From: Paradesertivirga superstes
GTDB taxonomy: Bacteria; Bacteroidota; Bacteroidia; Sphingobacteriales; Sphingobacteriaceae
Reading direction: 5' to 3'
Length of the DNA stretch: 64,000 nt
Assembly (NCBI RefSeq): GCF_037622515.1
Contig: NZ_JBBJCN010000001.1
Location: 682,001-746,000, forward strand
Positions 8,636 through 17,253 of the stretch are shown here, piece after piece. Under the pieces are notes generated by a model. It saw only the letters and a list, made by a program, of their open reading frames with translations, had not been told where the DNA came from and made no database searches. Both the position numbers and the translations under genes were made by a program. The number at the start of each line of letters is the position of its first letter. The stretch's first letter is position 1.

Positions 8636-10140
8636 AGGCGCTTTTAGATACAAACATTGTTATAGCAAGAGAGGCAGGAAAGGTTGTAAACCAAGACATT
8701 GGTATCCTTTTTAAATGGCTGGACAAAGTAAAATATGAGAAATGTGTCCATCCAATAACATTAGTCGAAATTGACAAGAACCCGAATAAGCAGACGGTGA
8801 ACACATTTAATATTAAATTAGATAGTTACGAATTGCTGAGGACCACTGCTCCAATTGCCGCTCAGGTCGCAGAAATTTCTACAAAATATGATAAAAACGA
8901 AAACGACCTAAATGACACTATTCTGCTTAATGAGATTTTCTGCGATCGAGTAGACATCTTAATAACAGAAGACAAAAAGATCCATCAAAAAGCTTCTGAG
9001 CTCAGCATTGCCGATCGGGTTCTTAAGATTAATTCCTTTCTTGAGCAAATTAGTTCAAGATATCCAGAATTAGTCGACTACAAAGTGCTCAGCGTCAAAC
9101 AAGCATTTTTCGGTAACCTAAACATAGAAGACCCCTTTTTCGACACCCTTAAGGAGGACTACATTGGATTTGAGAAATGGTTTAATAGAAAAGCGAGTGA
9201 ACGTGCGTACGTGACAGTAAACAAGCAAAATTCAATGCTATTGTCGTTTCTTTATCTAAAAAGAGAAGATGAGTCAGAAGTTTACGCCGATATAACTCCT
9301 ATATTTAAGCCAAAAAGGAGGCTAAAAGTTGGCACTTTCAAAGTAGTAGGAAACGGGGTTAGACTAGGAGAACGCTTCTTAAAAATCATATTCGACAATG
9401 CCTTAGCAAACAAAGTTGACGAAGCTTACGTCACAATTTTTGAAAAGCGTCCGGAGCAATTACGGTTGATTGAATTAATAGAAACATGGGGTTTCAAGCG
9501 CTGGGGTGAAAAAAGCAATGGTGAAGCAGTTTATGTCAAGCCGTTTTATAAGGACTTTGATCTCGCCAATCCAAAGAGAACTTTTCCTTATATTTCTTCA
9601 AAAAGGCGCATATTTTTGGTGCCAATATATCCAGACTATCATACAGAGTTATTCCCCGACTCGATATTAAGGACAGAGTCACCCGTAGATTTTGAAGATA
9701 ATGAGCCTCATAGAAATGCAATAAGTAAGGTATACGTATCACGATCGCATGATAGAAGTGTCGAGCGAGGAGATATTTTGATTTTTTATCGAACAGGTGG
9801 AATTTATCAGGGTGTTGTTAGTACTATCTGTATTGCCGACGAAGTTGTCCATTCGTTCCAAGATGAAGATGACTTTGTAAATACCTGTAAAAAACGGAGT
9901 GTGTACTCCGAACAAAGCTTACGCAATCAGTGGAAATATAATTCACGAAATAGACCATTCTTAGTGTCAATGTTGTATACTTACTCATTCCCCAAAAGAG
10001 CGAATTTGAAAACAATGATTGACAGTGGCGTAATCGCAAGTATTAATGATGTTCCTAGGGGATTCAAAGAAATTACTAAAAATCAGTTTAAAACACTTTT
10101 AAAAATAACAGATACGAATGAGAATTTTATTGTCGATTAA
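8632..10140 (+). CDS. PIN nuclease - GNAT - PUA/EVE-like fusion protein (cargo gene 2)
   Basis: 502 aa. Residues 1-140 form a PIN-like domain with the expected acidic residues: D6 in LLDTN, E46 in LVEID, D92/D95 in NDLNDT and D114 in ITEDKK. Residues about 150-315 resemble a GNAT acetyltransferase (a region like GVRLGERFLKII followed by a WGFKRWGE strand-turn). Residues about 330-500 resemble a PUA/EVE/ASCH-type RNA- or modified-base-binding fold (VERGDILIFYRTGG, YQGVVSTI). PIN domains are usually RNases. The combination with a reader-like domain suggests targeted RNA or tRNA cleavage or modification, which is inference. It overlaps genes on both sides (4 nt and 23 nt). Confidence 0.75.
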   Translation: MKALLDTNIVIAREAGKVVNQDIGILFKWLDKVKYEKCVHPITLVEIDKNPNKQTVNTFNIKLDSYELLRTTAPIAAQVAEISTKYDKNENDLNDTILLNEIFCDRVDILITEDKKIHQKASELSIADRVLKINSFLEQISSRYPELVDYKVLSVKQAFFGNLNIEDPFFDTLKEDYIGFEKWFNRKASERAYVTVNKQNSMLLSFLYLKREDESEVYADITPIFKPKRRLKVGTFKVVGNGVRLGERFLKIIFDNALANKVDEAYVTIFEKRPEQLRLIELIETWGFKRWGEKSNGEAVYVKPFYKDFDLANPKRTFPYISSKRRIFLVPIYPDYHTELFPDSILRTESPVDFEDNEPHRNAISKVYVSRSHDRSVERGDILIFYRTGGIYQGVVSTICIADEVVHSFQDEDDFVNTCKKRSVYSEQSLRNQWKYNSRNRPFLVSMLYTYSFPKRANLKTMIDSGVIASINDVPRGFKEITKNQFKTLLKITDTNENFIVD

Positions 10141-10486
10141 GCCGGAATTTGCAGAGAAGATATTCGACGGTTCAAAACACTATGAGTACAGAAGAAGTAT
10201 ATTTAAGAACAAAGATGTCAAGACGATAGTAGTTTACGCTTCATCTCCAATGCAAAAAGTAATTGGCGAGTTTGAAATTGATAGAATTCTTAATGATTCT
10301 GTTCATGATCTCTGGGAAACAACGAAGGAATTTTCAGGAATAACAAAAGACTTCTTTTATAAGTATTTTTCTGACAAAGAGTTTGGCTTTGCAATTAAGA
10401 TAAAAAATACGCGAAGATATGAAGAGCCTATTTGCCTTAAAGACGAGTTTAGAGTAAGTCCACCCCAGTCTTTTATGTACTTATAG
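10118..10486 (+). CDS. ASCH domain protein (cargo gene 3)
   Basis: 122 aa. Starts MRILLSIKPEFAEKIFDG and carries the ASCH signature G-x-K-x-x-E-x-R (DGSKHYEYRR, about residues 21-30), followed by a strand (KTIVVYASSP) and GEFEIDRI. ASCH domains are PUA-related folds thought to bind RNA or nucleotide-like ligands. The start overlaps the end of the PIN fusion gene by 23 nt in another frame, so the two are translationally linked. PIN/GNAT proteins next to ASCH proteins recur in bacteria and may form toxin-antitoxin-like or RNA-modifying pairs; which partner is the antitoxin is not clear from sequence. Confidence 0.82.
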   Translation: MRILLSIKPEFAEKIFDGSKHYEYRRSIFKNKDVKTIVVYASSPMQKVIGEFEIDRILNDSVHDLWETTKEFSGITKDFFYKYFSDKEFGFAIKIKNTRRYEEPICLKDEFRVSPPQSFMYL

Positions 10487-10542
10487 AAATTAAGACTATT
10501 AAGGACCTATGAATATACTACGTCGATTATTGTTGAAATTCT

Positions 10543-12603
10543 ATGGCTTCTAAAGAACTTACTGCTTCAATTTCAGAGACGCTTGCCGATCAGGGTTCAA
10601 AATCTCTTTTTCAGCTTGTCTGGTCTTTAGCATCCAAGTACGGCAAAAAGACGGTAGATAAAATTAAGGTAGCAGAAGCTTTAAATAATTATAAAACAAG
10701 CTATCATCAACGAAATGGTGAAATCAAAGTTTTGACAATGTCAAACCCGATACCATTGAATCAAATCTATACTAAAGTTCGGCTGATTCAGGCTTATGCG
10801 GAACCGATTGATGTGGATTTTGAGGAATACGAATTAAATTTCCGGAAACGATCCGAAGTATACCTAAGTAGCCCATTGGATGTCGCAGAGGTAGTTAGCA
10901 AGTATTCAAGATTAAATGTATTAGGCGCCCCTGGGGCCGGCAAATCGACTTTATTGAAGCATATCGGCCTAGATTTTCTTTCGGAAGATGACTATTCTGA
11001 ATATCACCTTGAAACTACATACATCCCTGTTTTGCTTGAGCTCAAGAGCTTTAATGGTAGCGGGTCTGTCAACATTCAAGATGCTTTACAACGTGAGTTC
11101 GAAATTGCGGGATTTCCTGAAAGTGCTGATTTTATTAATAATGCATTAAAAGATGGGAAACTGATAATTCTCCTTGACGGCCTTGACGAGGTTTCACGAT
11201 CTTTATTGGACGATGTAATCTCATCAATTCGAGATCTCACTCACAGATATCCTTCAAATAGATTTATCACCTCCTGTAGAACTGCCTATTATAAAAACTT
11301 TCTAGATGGTTTCAATGATATTGAGGTTACTAATTTCAATGACCATCAGATACAAACCTTTATAACGAGTTGGTTTAATGCTGAAATGGATGTATCTATT
11401 GGCACTGGAAATCAATTAATATCTCTTCTATTCAAACCAGAAAACATTTCTACACTAGAATTAGCTCGCACGCCCTTACTTCTCACGTTTTTATGTATAG
11501 TTTATGATGCTGGGCAACAATTCCCAGCAAATAAAAGTAGCCTCTATCGGCGCGCTTTGGAAATATTGCTGGAACGATGGGCAGCTGAAAAACGCATACA
11601 TCAGAGCGACATTTACCAAAACCTAAACTCGGATATTGAAATCCAAATGCTTGCTGAGATCGCTGCTTATTTTCATCAATCTGATAGAATTTTATTTTCA
11701 AAGGAGGAGTTGAAAATGCAAATTAGTTTGTTTCTTGAAAATACAATGGGTGTTAAGTTACCTCCGGCGTCAAAAGTGTTGGAAGCTATAGAGGTTCAAC
11801 AAGGTCTTCTTGTACAGCGGATGATGGACGTCTATTCATTTTCACATCTAACTATACAGGAGTATTTAACAGCCTTCTACTTTTCGTCGTCTTTAAAAAT
11901 GCCTATTTTGATAGAAAAATACTGCTTTGATAGAAGGTGGCGGGAGGTATTTATCTTGCAAGCAGGCATGGCACATTCGGATGACCTATTATTATTATTG
12001 ACCCGCTATTTAAAACAGTATGCGTCAAGGAATTTGATACTATCGGAAGCTATTAATTGGGTAAATAAAATCTCAAAGACGGACGACAGTCCTGAAGGTG
12101 TTTGTAAACGAATTATGCTGCTTAGTTTTCTAGTTCGCTATCGCCGTAAGCAAGTTGATGGTTCTTTACATTTAACTTTAAATTCCGTTGGAGAAAAGGT
12201 TAAAGAATTCATCTACATAGTCGCTCCAAACTATTACGAAAATTTTAATTTACCAAAACACACTAGCAAGGGTAATACTCCTAGAATCCTTGACGCTTTA
12301 GAACTTCTAACTAACAAAAGGAGCAAAAGAAACCTAGCAGTCAATGGTATTCGCGCACTTGTTCCAAATAGGCCGCTGAATGAAATGTTGCCAGGATCAA
12401 AACTTACTTTCAACCGAAAAATTTTAAACGAAATTTTAAAGGCCTATGATGTGCCCGAGCGGTTTGTTAATCCGAAGCCGAATACCTTTAATATTATTGA
12501 AAGATATATAGACGGCTTGCTTTTACTGGCGGAATGTCGTGCGGCTTCGTTGAGAGTATCTCCCCAAGCATGGTCAGAAGTGCTCGGCTCTATCATTCGT
12601 TGA
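10543..12603 (+). CDS. NACHT-domain STAND NTPase (cargo gene 4)
   Basis: 686 aa. N-terminal region of about 120 aa without a recognised effector domain, then a NACHT NTPase with Walker A GAPGAGKST (residues 128-136) and Walker B LIILLDGLDE (207-216), the small-residue-plus-DE pattern that separates NACHT from other STAND ATPases. Helical winged-helix and C-terminal regions follow (to 686), with no obvious TPR or LRR repeats. Bacterial NACHT proteins act as phage-triggered immune sensors. Here it is the last gene of the plus-strand cargo operon, 56 nt after the ASCH gene. With no N-terminal nuclease, it may rely on the neighbouring PIN or membrane protein as effector; that is inference. Confidence 0.88.
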   Translation: MASKELTASISETLADQGSKSLFQLVWSLASKYGKKTVDKIKVAEALNNYKTSYHQRNGEIKVLTMSNPIPLNQIYTKVRLIQAYAEPIDVDFEEYELNFRKRSEVYLSSPLDVAEVVSKYSRLNVLGAPGAGKSTLLKHIGLDFLSEDDYSEYHLETTYIPVLLELKSFNGSGSVNIQDALQREFEIAGFPESADFINNALKDGKLIILLDGLDEVSRSLLDDVISSIRDLTHRYPSNRFITSCRTAYYKNFLDGFNDIEVTNFNDHQIQTFITSWFNAEMDVSIGTGNQLISLLFKPENISTLELARTPLLLTFLCIVYDAGQQFPANKSSLYRRALEILLERWAAEKRIHQSDIYQNLNSDIEIQMLAEIAAYFHQSDRILFSKEELKMQISLFLENTMGVKLPPASKVLEAIEVQQGLLVQRMMDVYSFSHLTIQEYLTAFYFSSSLKMPILIEKYCFDRRWREVFILQAGMAHSDDLLLLLTRYLKQYASRNLILSEAINWVNKISKTDDSPEGVCKRIMLLSFLVRYRRKQVDGSLHLTLNSVGEKVKEFIYIVAPNYYENFNLPKHTSKGNTPRILDALELLTNKRSKRNLAVNGIRALVPNRPLNEMLPGSKLTFNRKILNEILKAYDVPERFVNPKPNTFNIIERYIDGLLLLAECRAASLRVSPQAWSEVLGSIIR

Positions 12604-12639
12604 TGTATCAAATGCTGACACCTCAACTTTCAATCTAAC

Positions 12640-13488
12640 TCAATGAATTTTTCTCACTTGAGGCTCATTCCACTGGTACTTTTCTTCCATTCGCCTGATA
12701 AGACCAATCTTTAGCTTATCAAGAAACACAGTCCTTTCCTTCTTTCTATTAGTTATGTCTGTATACTTTCGATAATAATGGTGTAAGTCCACTTGAAATA
12801 GCGTCTGGAAATTTTCTATAAGGTGCTTGATTTCGACGTTGCCGTTATTTATAGCGCCTGACTCTGCCAAAGCGTATATAAGCTCGATAAGGTCTGTTTG
12901 ATTACTCGTCCAAATTATTGGGCACTGGTTGCTAGGAGCTGCCCCTTCCGCAATGCTAATTTGATGTTGTAGATATTCCTGATAACGCTCATTTGCAATA
13001 ATCTTTGAAAGTTTATAATCATGGCTGGTTGAAAACATTTCATCAGCCTGATAGTCCTCCAAATCTGTACAAAGATCTAAACCGCACCTTGTAAAATAAA
13101 AGCTATCGAAGTGAGAACCACACATCCGATAGTACTGAAAGAATGATTGATTATGGTCAAAAAATCGTTTCAACGCATCAATCTCGGAAGTGATATATGC
13201 ATTCAGATCTTCTTTACTGCCCACAGGCTTCTTAATCTGGAAATTATAAATGCTTATGTAGTAGATGTACTGGCTGTAGAATAATGGTTTCAATTCTTTA
13301 AAAAAGCATATCTCCTCTTCCTGGTTTGAAAAGAAATAGGACGAGATAAATCTCTTCAGGATAGACAGAGATTTTCTGCAGGCTTTAACCGCCATTTTTA
13401 ATTTTTCGCTCTCAGCGATGCTTTCTATGGAGATAGAATACAGTTCTTTCTCCAAAGCGTGGTACAAACGTTCGGTAAATAATTTCAT
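12640..13488 (-). CDS. rteC: RteC family ICE regulator
   Basis: 282 aa, helical, with the RteC-family layout: an N-terminal helical region, a YYRMCGSHFDSFYFTR block at about residues 115-130 and a C-terminal LIENFQTLFQVDLHHYYR...TDITNRKKERTVFLDKL region at about 225-265. In CTnDOT-type elements RteC activates the excision operon, so it marks this as an ICE rather than a plasmid remnant. It is transcribed toward the NACHT gene (convergent, 36 nt apart). A perfect 14-bp palindrome lies 59 bp upstream of its start. Confidence 0.85.
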   Translation of the reverse strand: MKLFTERLYHALEKELYSISIESIAESEKLKMAVKACRKSLSILKRFISSYFFSNQEEEICFFKELKPLFYSQYIYYISIYNFQIKKPVGSKEDLNAYITSEIDALKRFFDHNQSFFQYYRMCGSHFDSFYFTRCGLDLCTDLEDYQADEMFSTSHDYKLSKIIANERYQEYLQHQISIAEGAAPSNQCPIIWTSNQTDLIELIYALAESGAINNGNVEIKHLIENFQTLFQVDLHHYYRKYTDITNRKKERTVFLDKLKIGLIRRMEEKYQWNEPQVRKIH

Positions 13489-13546
13489 AATGCATTGGGT
13501 AGATTTACCACAAAAGAGGTGAAACGCTCTTTAAAATCATATACGT

Positions 13547-13560
13547 GAATACTAGTATTC
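13547..13560. promoter_or_regulatory. perfect 14-bp palindrome upstream of rteC
   Basis: GAATACTAGTATTC is an exact palindrome lying between the luxR-type gene stop (13,581) and the rteC start (13,488). Its position and perfect symmetry suit a dimeric regulator-binding site, for example for the LuxR-type protein encoded just upstream. No binding evidence exists in the sequence itself, and palindromes of this length do occur by chance in AT-rich DNA. Confidence 0.35.
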
Positions 13561-13580
13561 GACTACGCAAAAAGACGTAT

Positions 13581-14543
13581 TTATTTAGCCGAAGGCTTTA
13601 AAGTACTAGAAAGACTAATGTAAGTTCCATATTCTAGCTTATGAACCAGTTCCACCCTGTTACTTACTCCTGTTTTCTCATATATATTTTGGACATGCTT
13701 AGTAACGGTTCTTTCTGATATAAATAGCTTCTCTCCTATCTCCTTATATCTAATTCCCTGTCTGATGAGGAGCACTATTTCAATTTCTCTAGAGGTTAAT
13801 TGAAAAGTCTTACAGTTTGATTCAAATGTAGAGGTTTGCGATTCGTTGGTGTTTAATGCTAACAACTGCTCGTATTCAATTCTTGCTCTTACAATATATC
13901 GGGAAATGAATAGTACCGTTATCACAATAAAACCTCCGTTCGTTATAATAACTTCTACTTGCTGACTTGCATGGAAGTACGACAATAAAGTCATTGATGC
14001 CCAAGGAAGTACTGCGCAATACACCGCAATTACCTCAACCAGGTTATTTTGATTGGCTCGTTCCTTGTATTTGACCAGCACGGCTTTTGCAATAGCCCAT
14101 AAAACAACAAATGAATAAAAGAAGGGTACAATTATGCCATATTTTATTGCATAATCTAAATTCCCGTTTAAGGAATAAGCAATCACAAAAAAAACAATAA
14201 AAGGTAAAATAAGAAACAAGGGAACTCCATATAAAGCATGCAATCGTATTCTCTCCAACTCAAAAGCTTTATAGAAATAATAAGGAAAATAAGAAGCCAT
14301 TATGAAACCACTTCCATAAGCTATTATGTTTTGTGTGATAACAGGTATAGTTAATTCTGGATCAGGAAGTAAGCCACCAGTTATGTTATAAAGAATAAGT
14401 AAGGAAAGTAAAACCAAATACCACATTCGACCTTTATCTTGTGGCCGAAATAAATAGTACAATAATTGATAGAATAACATAACAGCTTCGAGAAGAACGA
14501 AGACGAATGTTATTACATGCATTTCGGTTCCAAATACATTCAT
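13581..14543 (-). CDS. 7TM membrane LuxR-type transcriptional regulator
   Basis: 320 aa. Seven or so hydrophobic segments fill residues 7-230, followed by a LuxR/GerE helix-turn-helix at about 250-310 (FQLTSREIEIVLLI, then YKEIGEKLFISERTVTKHV). A membrane sensor joined directly to a LuxR DNA-binding domain is a common Bacteroidetes one-component regulator. It starts 21 nt after the GNAT gene and is followed by rteC in the same direction, so it may sense a membrane or envelope signal and control ICE functions. The ligand is unknown. LuxR-type regulators are not a standard part of CTnDOT-like cores, so it may be an accessory gene. Confidence 0.85.
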   Translation of the reverse strand: MNVFGTEMHVITFVFVLLEAVMLFYQLLYYLFRPQDKGRMWYLVLLSLLILYNITGGLLPDPELTIPVITQNIIAYGSGFIMASYFPYYFYKAFELERIRLHALYGVPLFLILPFIVFFVIAYSLNGNLDYAIKYGIIVPFFYSFVVLWAIAKAVLVKYKERANQNNLVEVIAVYCAVLPWASMTLLSYFHASQQVEVIITNGGFIVITVLFISRYIVRARIEYEQLLALNTNESQTSTFESNCKTFQLTSREIEIVLLIRQGIRYKEIGEKLFISERTVTKHVQNIYEKTGVSNRVELVHKLEYGTYISLSSTLKPSAK

Positions 14544-14564
14544 AGGTTGGAATATTTGGGGTGA

Positions 14565-15140
14565 TTATGCAACTTCTTTCTTGAGGAAGAATAGCTTATA
14601 GCTTAAGTCCAGCTCGTTATATACATCAAATCCGAACTTTTTGTACCAAGGTATATTTTTCAATGTCGATGTTTCCAGGAAGATGGGCCGTTTCTTGGCG
14701 GCGCTGTCAGTTATTATTTCATTCAAGAGGTCTGTCCCAATACCAGAATTTTGATGTGCAGGATCAACTCCAATGAACCAGATATAATACATAGGTTCTT
14801 TAGGCTGAAGCTTTTTTATCTTGGATTCTCTTATTAAAGCCTTCTTTATGTTGGTGACTCCAACACAGGAAAGAATCAGCTTGACATCTAACAAGATAGA
14901 TTTGAGATTCGTCTTCTTTTTATCAGGATACAGAATCAGGGCGCAGGCTCTTTTATCATCTGATAAGTAAACCTCGCCAAAATCGTAACATACTTCAAAA
15001 GAATAATCCATTAATGCTTTGACTCGTTGGTACCTTTTAGAATCTTGCTGGACAATGTAATTTACACTCTTGTTGGCATCAAAAGACTTCGTCAAAATAT
15101 TGATGACTAAGTCCTTATCATTGTTAGTAGCTTTAATCAT
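14565..15140 (-). CDS. GNAT family N-acetyltransferase
   Basis: 191 aa. Acetyl-CoA-binding motif A is visible at about residues 125-150 (GVDPAHQNSGIGTDLLNEI, Q-x-x-G-x-G form), with a downstream TSTLKNIPWYKKFGF block typical of GNAT enzymes acting on small molecules or proteins. It is first in a GNAT-luxR gene pair with a 21-nt gap, suggesting joint expression. The substrate cannot be read from the sequence. It may be a cargo gene of the element, for example for antibiotic or toxin acetylation, but it does not resemble a named resistance enzyme. Confidence 0.85.
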   Translation of the reverse strand: MIKATNNDKDLVINILTKSFDANKSVNYIVQQDSKRYQRVKALMDYSFEVCYDFGEVYLSDDKRACALILYPDKKKTNLKSILLDVKLILSCVGVTNIKKALIRESKIKKLQPKEPMYYIWFIGVDPAHQNSGIGTDLLNEIITDSAAKKRPIFLETSTLKNIPWYKKFGFDVYNELDLSYKLFFLKKEVA

Positions 15141-15241
15141 ATTAAGAATAAATATGTAACATAAACATTACAAGAACAGAATTTGTTTAAAACTTAAAAA
15201 AATTACCAAGGCAAATTGAATGTTATAGCAATCCAGATAAT

Positions 15242-17242
15242 TTATATTTGCATTGGTCGCATCATTGGGGTACCGGATGAGTCTCTTTTTCCTGTATCTG
15301 AACATTGCTTATATTCAGGAGAAAATTCACTACTTACCAGCTCCTGTATGTCTTGCTTGATCTGAAAATAGTTGACTTGAATTGTTTCCTCGTCTATTGT
15401 TCTGATTTTAGGAATCTCCTTATATTCCTGTTCTTCCTTTTTGATGAGGTTATGATCGTTAACGATTTCATTATGAAAAACTTTCAAATCGATTTTACAT
15501 GCAGGTTCATCCGCAACCATGCCAACAAATTCACCGGATGAAAGAGTAGAAATCTTAGAAGCTGGTACAGCGTAGTCTAATTGCGTAGAACGGCTAAGTG
15601 AAGTATCTGTGCTATTGACAGATATACTTTTCCTCAACTGCAGAATTTTTCCAAAACGCTCGGAAAGTTGCTTCGCTGTGTCACCCGTAACTTGCCCTGA
15701 GATGATATTTCCAACAATATTAAGGATGACCTCCGCTTGATCCTTTCCATAGTCTTTTTTAAGCTGGCTGTAATCCTGCACGGCTAAGGTTGTAGCCACC
15801 TTATTAGATCTTGCAGTTGCAATCAAACTGTCTATATTATTGAAATAGATGGTAGGAAACTCATCAAAGATCAAACTACACTTTTGTTGATTTTTCTGAT
15901 TGACTAGCTTAATCATTCTGGAGATATAGAGGCTAAGAACAGCGCCATATACCTGCTGCTTCTGTGGGTTGTTACCCATGCATATCACTTTCGGCTGTTT
16001 TGGATTATTTAAGTCAAGGGTGAAATCATTTCCGGAAAGAACATAATACAGAGATGGCGAAGATAATCGGGCCATGCTGATTTTAGCACTTGCTACCTGC
16101 CCCTCTAACTGATCGTAAGCTTCATTTTTCCAGGCAAAAATAAAAGGGTTGATGAGAACTTCAATCTCAGGTTCGCGACTAAGTACAGCAAACAGGTATT
16201 TATATTCTACCTGCATTAGCTCAATTACATGAGGTAAAGTACAAAACTCTCCATCCCGGTATTTTCTTAAGAACCAGATTATGGCTGTAAGGAAGTTGAT
16301 TGGAGATTCTATAAAGAAATCTCCCTGCTTCTTAATCCATTCACGGTTTAAACCTAGCATAATTGTCCTGGATGCTTCGGTCGCATCGGTTATGTCCGTC
16401 ATGCTAAAGGGATCAAGTGGATTACAACGATGTGTTTTTGATAGATCTTCGAAATTAATTACATAGAACTTTCTATTGCTTCCTGACTTGGCTTTTAACA
16501 AAGTGTTAAAAGCAATTTTAGTTAGATCATCGTATTTGAAATCATAAATAAACATACTGAAACCCTTATTCAGATGCTGGGTGATAAAGTGTCTTATAGC
16601 GAAGTATGATTTACCGGAGCCTGGCGTTCCCAGTATTAAAGACCCTCTGAATGGATTGATAATATTAATCCAGCTTTGACGCGTCCTATTGTTTAAATAG
16701 TATATCGCAGGCAAATTGATGGAATATTCGTTTTCAAGCTTGCGTTCCTCCTGAGGAAACGTTTCATTATTCTTATTAAAAACATCACCTATTAAATTCA
16801 GTGTTAACAGCCTTGATAATCGAGTACCACTGGTTAAAATTAAAATATAGCCTAATACCGTAGGCATTATATAGCCGAAAGCTAAGGTCTTCATAGACAA
16901 TGAATACTTCCATAAGATTGAGCCAAAGAAAAGTGCGATACCAATCAAAGCATATAAAATTAAAGGATTAACCAGGATATTTTCATCCTTTCGTCCTTTT
17001 ACTCCTAGGAGAGAGATGAGTAATAACATCAAGCTGCCTGCCTTTGAAGTCAGGTCACTTTTGAAGATCTCCATTTTTGAAAAGGATATCAAGATTCGAT
17101 CTGTAACGGTACTGGATAATCCGCAATCTTTAAATAAACTATAACCTGATAGGTATAAGTGAATGGTCAATATAGAAATGGATAACATCCTGGTGAAATC
17201 CATGATCTTTCTTAGTCCTTGTTCGTTTTCTCCTGTGGCCAT
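15242..17242 (-). CDS. mobC: type IV coupling protein MobC (TraG/VirD4 family)
   Basis: 666 aa. Four hydrophobic segments in the first 150 residues, then a cytoplasmic ATPase with Walker A LGTPGSGKS at about residue 204 and Walker B SLIFDEFP at about 454, plus the family block TTLAVQDYSQLKKDYG. This is the Bacteroidetes MobC/VirD4 coupling protein that brings the relaxase-DNA complex to the VirB4-powered channel. It follows mobB by 11 nt. Length is normal and no disruption is seen. Confidence 0.92.
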   Translation of the reverse strand: MATGENEQGLRKIMDFTRMLSISILTIHLYLSGYSLFKDCGLSSTVTDRILISFSKMEIFKSDLTSKAGSLMLLLISLLGVKGRKDENILVNPLILYALIGIALFFGSILWKYSLSMKTLAFGYIMPTVLGYILILTSGTRLSRLLTLNLIGDVFNKNNETFPQEERKLENEYSINLPAIYYLNNRTRQSWINIINPFRGSLILGTPGSGKSYFAIRHFITQHLNKGFSMFIYDFKYDDLTKIAFNTLLKAKSGSNRKFYVINFEDLSKTHRCNPLDPFSMTDITDATEASRTIMLGLNREWIKKQGDFFIESPINFLTAIIWFLRKYRDGEFCTLPHVIELMQVEYKYLFAVLSREPEIEVLINPFIFAWKNEAYDQLEGQVASAKISMARLSSPSLYYVLSGNDFTLDLNNPKQPKVICMGNNPQKQQVYGAVLSLYISRMIKLVNQKNQQKCSLIFDEFPTIYFNNIDSLIATARSNKVATTLAVQDYSQLKKDYGKDQAEVILNIVGNIISGQVTGDTAKQLSERFGKILQLRKSISVNSTDTSLSRSTQLDYAVPASKISTLSSGEFVGMVADEPACKIDLKVFHNEIVNDHNLIKKEEQEYKEIPKIRTIDEETIQVNYFQIKQDIQELVSSEFSPEYKQCSDTGKRDSSGTPMMRPMQI

Positions 17243-17253
17243 AATTTTAATGC

